Shown here one piece after another: positions 44,358 to 45,819 of a stretch of DNA of 45,819 nucleotides. The position numbers and the translations under genes were made by a program. The stretch spans positions 1-45,819 of the forward strand of contig JAQUZE010000010.1 in NCBI GenBank assembly GCA_028691515.1, in the 5' to 3' direction. Position 1 is the stretch's first letter. Every line of letters starts with the position of its first letter. This DNA comes from Bacilli bacterium (GTDB lineage: Bacteria > Bacillota_I > Bacilli_A > ML615J-28 > CAG-698). A model generated the notes under the pieces. The model did not search any database and had not been told where the DNA came from. It saw only the letters and a program-made list of their open reading frames with translations.

Positions 44358-44372
44358 TAGCTATATATGCTA
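44358..44372. promoter_or_regulatory. Short inverted repeat at the superoxide reductase start site
   Basis: TAGC-TATATAT-GCTA lies at about -1 to +14 relative to the expected start, directly before AAAGGAG. It does not match a PerR/Fur box; a repressor site is possible. Confidence 0.35.
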
Positions 44373-44388
44373 TTTGAAAGGAGTTTAT

Positions 44389-44775
44389 ATGAAAGAACCA
44401 AAATTTTATTATTGCAAACATTGTGGCAATATTATTGAAATGATTTATGATTCGGGAGTTAGAGTTGTATGTTGTGGAGATCAAATGACTGTATTGGAGA
44501 CTAAAACTGAAGAAGAAGCTTATGAAAAACATTTACCTGTTATTGAAGTAAACAAAAATTTAGTTAAAGTTACAGTGGGAGGTGTATTACACCCAATGGT
44601 TGAAAAACATTATATTCAATTTATTTATTTACTTACTGACAAAGGGTTACAGAAAAAATACTTAAATCCTGGAGATGCACCTGTTGCTAATTTTGTACTT
44701 GAAGAAAATGAAAAAGTTTTAGCAGCTTATGAGTTTTGTAATATTCATGGATTATGGAAATCAGAATATAAATAA
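44389..44775 (+). CDS. Desulfoferrodoxin (superoxide reductase, two-iron type)
   Basis: A 128-residue superoxide reductase that reduces superoxide to peroxide without making O2, typical of anaerobes. The N-terminal desulforedoxin-type iron site has Cys9, Cys12, Cys28 and Cys29. The catalytic Fe(His)4Cys site is His48 in EKHLP, His68 in HPM, His74, Cys117 and His120 in CNIHG. EKH at 46-48 carries the canonical Glu-Lys pair. I chose ATG 44389, with AAAGGAG upstream, over an in-frame TTG at 44374. It has its own promoter and terminator. Confidence 0.95.
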   Translation: MKEPKFYYCKHCGNIIEMIYDSGVRVVCCGDQMTVLETKTEEEAYEKHLPVIEVNKNLVKVTVGGVLHPMVEKHYIQFIYLLTDKGLQKKYLNPGDAPVANFVLEENEKVLAAYEFCNIHGLWKSEYK

Positions 44776-44783
44776 TTACTTAA

Positions 44784-44812
44784 AAAAACCAGAAAAATTT
44801 TCTGGTTTTTTT
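44784..44812 (+). terminator. Intrinsic terminator of superoxide reductase gene
   Basis: AAACCAGAAAA and TTTTCTGGTTT with a minimal loop, then a T run. Confidence 0.85.
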
Positions 44813-44823
44813 ATGCATAATAT

Positions 44824-44852
44824 TTCAATTTTTAAGTGTTTTAGTGTATAAT
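44824..44852 (+). promoter_or_regulatory. Thioredoxin gene promoter
   Basis: TTCAAT (44824-44829) and TATAAT (44847-44852), 17-base spacer. Confidence 0.6.
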
Positions 44853-44878
44853 TATAATAATGTTAGGAGGAAATATAT

Positions 44879-45187
44879 ATGGAATTAGAAATTACAAAAA
44901 ATAATTTTCAGGAATTGGTTTTAAATTCAAAAGTACCAGTATTGGTTGATTTTTGGGCTGCATGGTGTGGTCCATGTAAAATGTTAGGACCAGTTATTTC
45001 TGAAATAGCAAATGAATCAAATGGTGAATATGCAGTAGGAAAAGTCAATGTTGATTTTGAAGGCGAGCTTGCTCAAATGTTTGGTGTGTCAAGTATTCCA
45101 ACAGTTATTCTTTTTGCTAATGGGAAAGCCGTAAAGAAAATTATTGGTTATAGACCTAAAAAAGATTTTTTAAACCTTTTAAAGTAA
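44879..45187 (+). CDS. trxA: Thioredoxin
   Basis: A 102-residue classical thioredoxin, WAAWCGPCK with Cys30 and Cys33, buried Asp in VDFW and the cis-Pro in SIPTVILF. It reduces protein disulfides in the cytosol and is recycled by thioredoxin reductase, which is not in this window. It is slightly shorter than the usual 105-108 residues. AGGAGG precedes the ATG. The position after the superoxide reductase gene groups two oxygen-defence genes, each with its own promoter. Confidence 0.95.
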   Translation: MELEITKNNFQELVLNSKVPVLVDFWAAWCGPCKMLGPVISEIANESNGEYAVGKVNVDFEGELAQMFGVSSIPTVILFANGKAVKKIIGYRPKKDFLNLLK

Positions 45188-45194
45188 TTAATTA

Positions 45195-45222
45195 ACTGTT
45201 TCATTGACGAAACAGTTTTTTT
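45195..45222 (+). terminator. Intrinsic terminator of thioredoxin gene
   Basis: ACTGTTTC-ATTGAC-GAAACAGT followed by seven Ts. Confidence 0.9.
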
Positions 45223-45233
45223 ATATAAAGTTT

Positions 45234-45261
45234 TTGAAATTGTTATTAAATATGGTATAAT
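45234..45261 (+). promoter_or_regulatory. darA promoter
   Basis: TTGAAA (45234-45239) and TATAAT (45256-45261), 16-base spacer. Confidence 0.7.
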
Positions 45262-45284
45262 TAATAGTAAGTGGGGTGAATTTA

Positions 45285-45608
45285 ATGAAATTAGTTTTTG
45301 TAATAGTATCTTCAGATGATAGTTCTAGTGTAATGAAAGAATTAATTAAAAAGAATTTTTTTTGTACACAAGTTTCTGCAAAAGGTGGTTTTTTAAAAAG
45401 AGGTAATTCAATTATAATGATTGGTACTAAAGATGAGAAAGTGGATGAATTAATTAAAATAGTATCTGATAATTCAAAAACTAGAAAAGAAATGATTCCT
45501 AACTCATTAAGTAGTGAATTTGGTATGTTTACTGGAACTCCAATAGAAATCTCAATTGGAGGAGCAACTCTTTTTATAGTTGATGTAGAAAAAATGGTTA
45601 AATTATAA
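45285..45608 (+). CDS. darA: Cyclic-di-AMP receptor (DarA/PstA, DUF970)
   Basis: A 107-residue PII-like signal protein of the PstA/DarA family that binds c-di-AMP. The motif VSAKGGFLKRGNSIIMIG matches the conserved ATTGGFLRxGN region that contacts the dinucleotide, and GGATLFIVDVEKM closes the fold. The trimer is cytosolic and its partner is unknown in most species. In Firmicutes the gene usually lies near tmk/holB; here it stands alone before a tRNA. I chose ATG 45285, with GGGGTG before it; a GTG at 45276 lies within that site. Confidence 0.92.
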   Translation: MKLVFVIVSSDDSSSVMKELIKKNFFCTQVSAKGGFLKRGNSIIMIGTKDEKVDELIKIVSDNSKTRKEMIPNSLSSEFGMFTGTPIEISIGGATLFIVDVEKMVKL

Positions 45609-45685
45609 AGTTGAATATATAATATCTTTTATAATATTTAGGGTTTATAATATATTTTATTTATTGTAATATATTATAATAACTC

Positions 45686-45714
45686 TTGAATTTTACCTAA
45701 AGTATTGATATAAT
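45686..45714 (+). promoter_or_regulatory. tRNA-Cys promoter
   Basis: TTGAAT (45686-45691) and perfect TATAAT (45709-45714), 17-base spacer; transcription should begin near 45721. Confidence 0.75.
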
Positions 45715-45715
45715 A

Positions 45716-45740
45716 AAAAAGCTTTCGAGAGAAAGTTTTT
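45716..45740 (+). other. Terminator-like hairpin in the tRNA-Cys leader
   Basis: AAAAAG-CTTTC-GAGA-GAAAG-TTTTT lies directly at the expected transcription start and before the tRNA. It has terminator shape but would be only about 20 bases into the transcript. It may end the upstream darA transcript instead. Confidence 0.55.
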
Positions 45741-45745
45741 ACTAT

Positions 45746-45819
45746 GGTCCCATAGCCAAGTGGTAAGGCAATGGTCTGCAACACCTTGATCGTTGGTTCA
45801 AATCCGACTGGGACCTCCA
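45746..45819 (+). tRNA. tRNA-Cys (anticodon GCA)
   Basis: A 74-base cloverleaf ending exactly at the window edge: acceptor GGTCCCA/TGGGACC, D arm GCC..GGC, anticodon loop CTGCAAC with GCA at 45778-45780, T arm with TTCAAAT. The discriminator is T, the Cys identity base, and CCA is encoded. The anticodon stem ATGGT/ACCTT has one T-T mismatch. Confidence 0.93.

Noticed and set aside
1-45819. Mycoplasma-type code with TGA as tryptophan
   Set aside because: Several genes end at TGA in the expected place (2503, 9367, 13172, 32021-type ends) and tryptophans in conserved motifs are TGG.
1-45819. CRISPR arrays, insertion sequences, prophage, replication origin
   Set aside because: No regularly spaced repeats, transposase, integrase, phage structural genes or DnaA-box clusters were seen.

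Overview
The window is very AT-rich, gene-dense bacterial DNA with strong AGGAGG-type ribosome binding sites, TTGACA/TATAAT promoters and short intrinsic terminators. TGA is used as a stop (for example the genes ending at 2503, 9367 and 13172) and tryptophan is TGG, so the standard code applies and a Mycoplasma-type recoding is excluded. Lipoproteins with a lipobox, a c-di-AMP receptor (DarA), DegV, LplA and LytTR proteins point to a monoderm low-GC Firmicute/Tenericute lineage. Something near Izemoplasmatales, Haloplasma or Acholeplasma is my inference. No phage, IS element, CRISPR array or origin was seen; this looks like chromosome.

Layout. 1-4400: HAD phosphatase, an unrecognised two-TM coiled-coil protein, an orphan T5orf172/GIY-YIG-like protein and a YwaF-like membrane protein. 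4700-6390: arsR-permease-thioredoxin operon behind a palindromic operator. 6457-8660: membrane pyrophosphatase with a clear promoter. 8661-11533 (minus): cassette of alpha/beta hydrolase, condensation-type acyltransferase and zinc-ribbon membrane protein (DUF6320-like). 11721-13707: YhhN-like protein, small FNT channel, GNAT. 13951-17854: HD-GYP response regulator and a large hybrid histidine kinase. 18037-20575: LytTR regulator and a membrane-anchored beta-propeller protein. 20679: tRNA-Gln(CUG). 21123-24042: SDR, a lipoprotein barnase with its barstar inhibitor, methyltransferase. 24135-29749: EAL protein with a degenerate GGDEF domain, then an ABC exporter pair. 29865-32021: large FN3-like lipoprotein. 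32109-34398: purine nucleoside phosphorylase and MarR (minus) facing DegV (plus), with FabT-box-like palindromes between. 34501-36606: lipoate ligase, trypsin-like lipoprotein protease, thioredoxin-like protein. 36693-41165: fused ABC exporter, CNNM/CorC protein, FlaR-like kinase. 41199-42008 (minus): DsbA/SpxH-like protein without catalytic cysteines. 42146-44313: DUF1538 membrane protein plus two PII-like proteins. 44389-45819: superoxide reductase, thioredoxin, DarA, tRNA-Cys.

Themes. Nucleotide second messengers recur (HD-GYP and EAL proteins for c-di-GMP, DarA for c-di-AMP, PII-like proteins for adenylate or 2-oxoglutarate-type signals). Redox and oxygen defence recurs too (four thioredoxin-fold proteins, superoxide reductase). 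The MarR/DegV intergenic region carries two near-identical palindromes matching the known FabT recognition pattern, suggesting fatty-acid-responsive control of a FakB-type protein.

The best candidates for under-described biology are: the DUF1538/two-PII-like operon, which appears to start at a rare AUU codon; the hydrolase/acyltransferase/zinc-ribbon cassette; the membrane-anchored barnase with barstar; and the cysteine-less SpxH-like protein.
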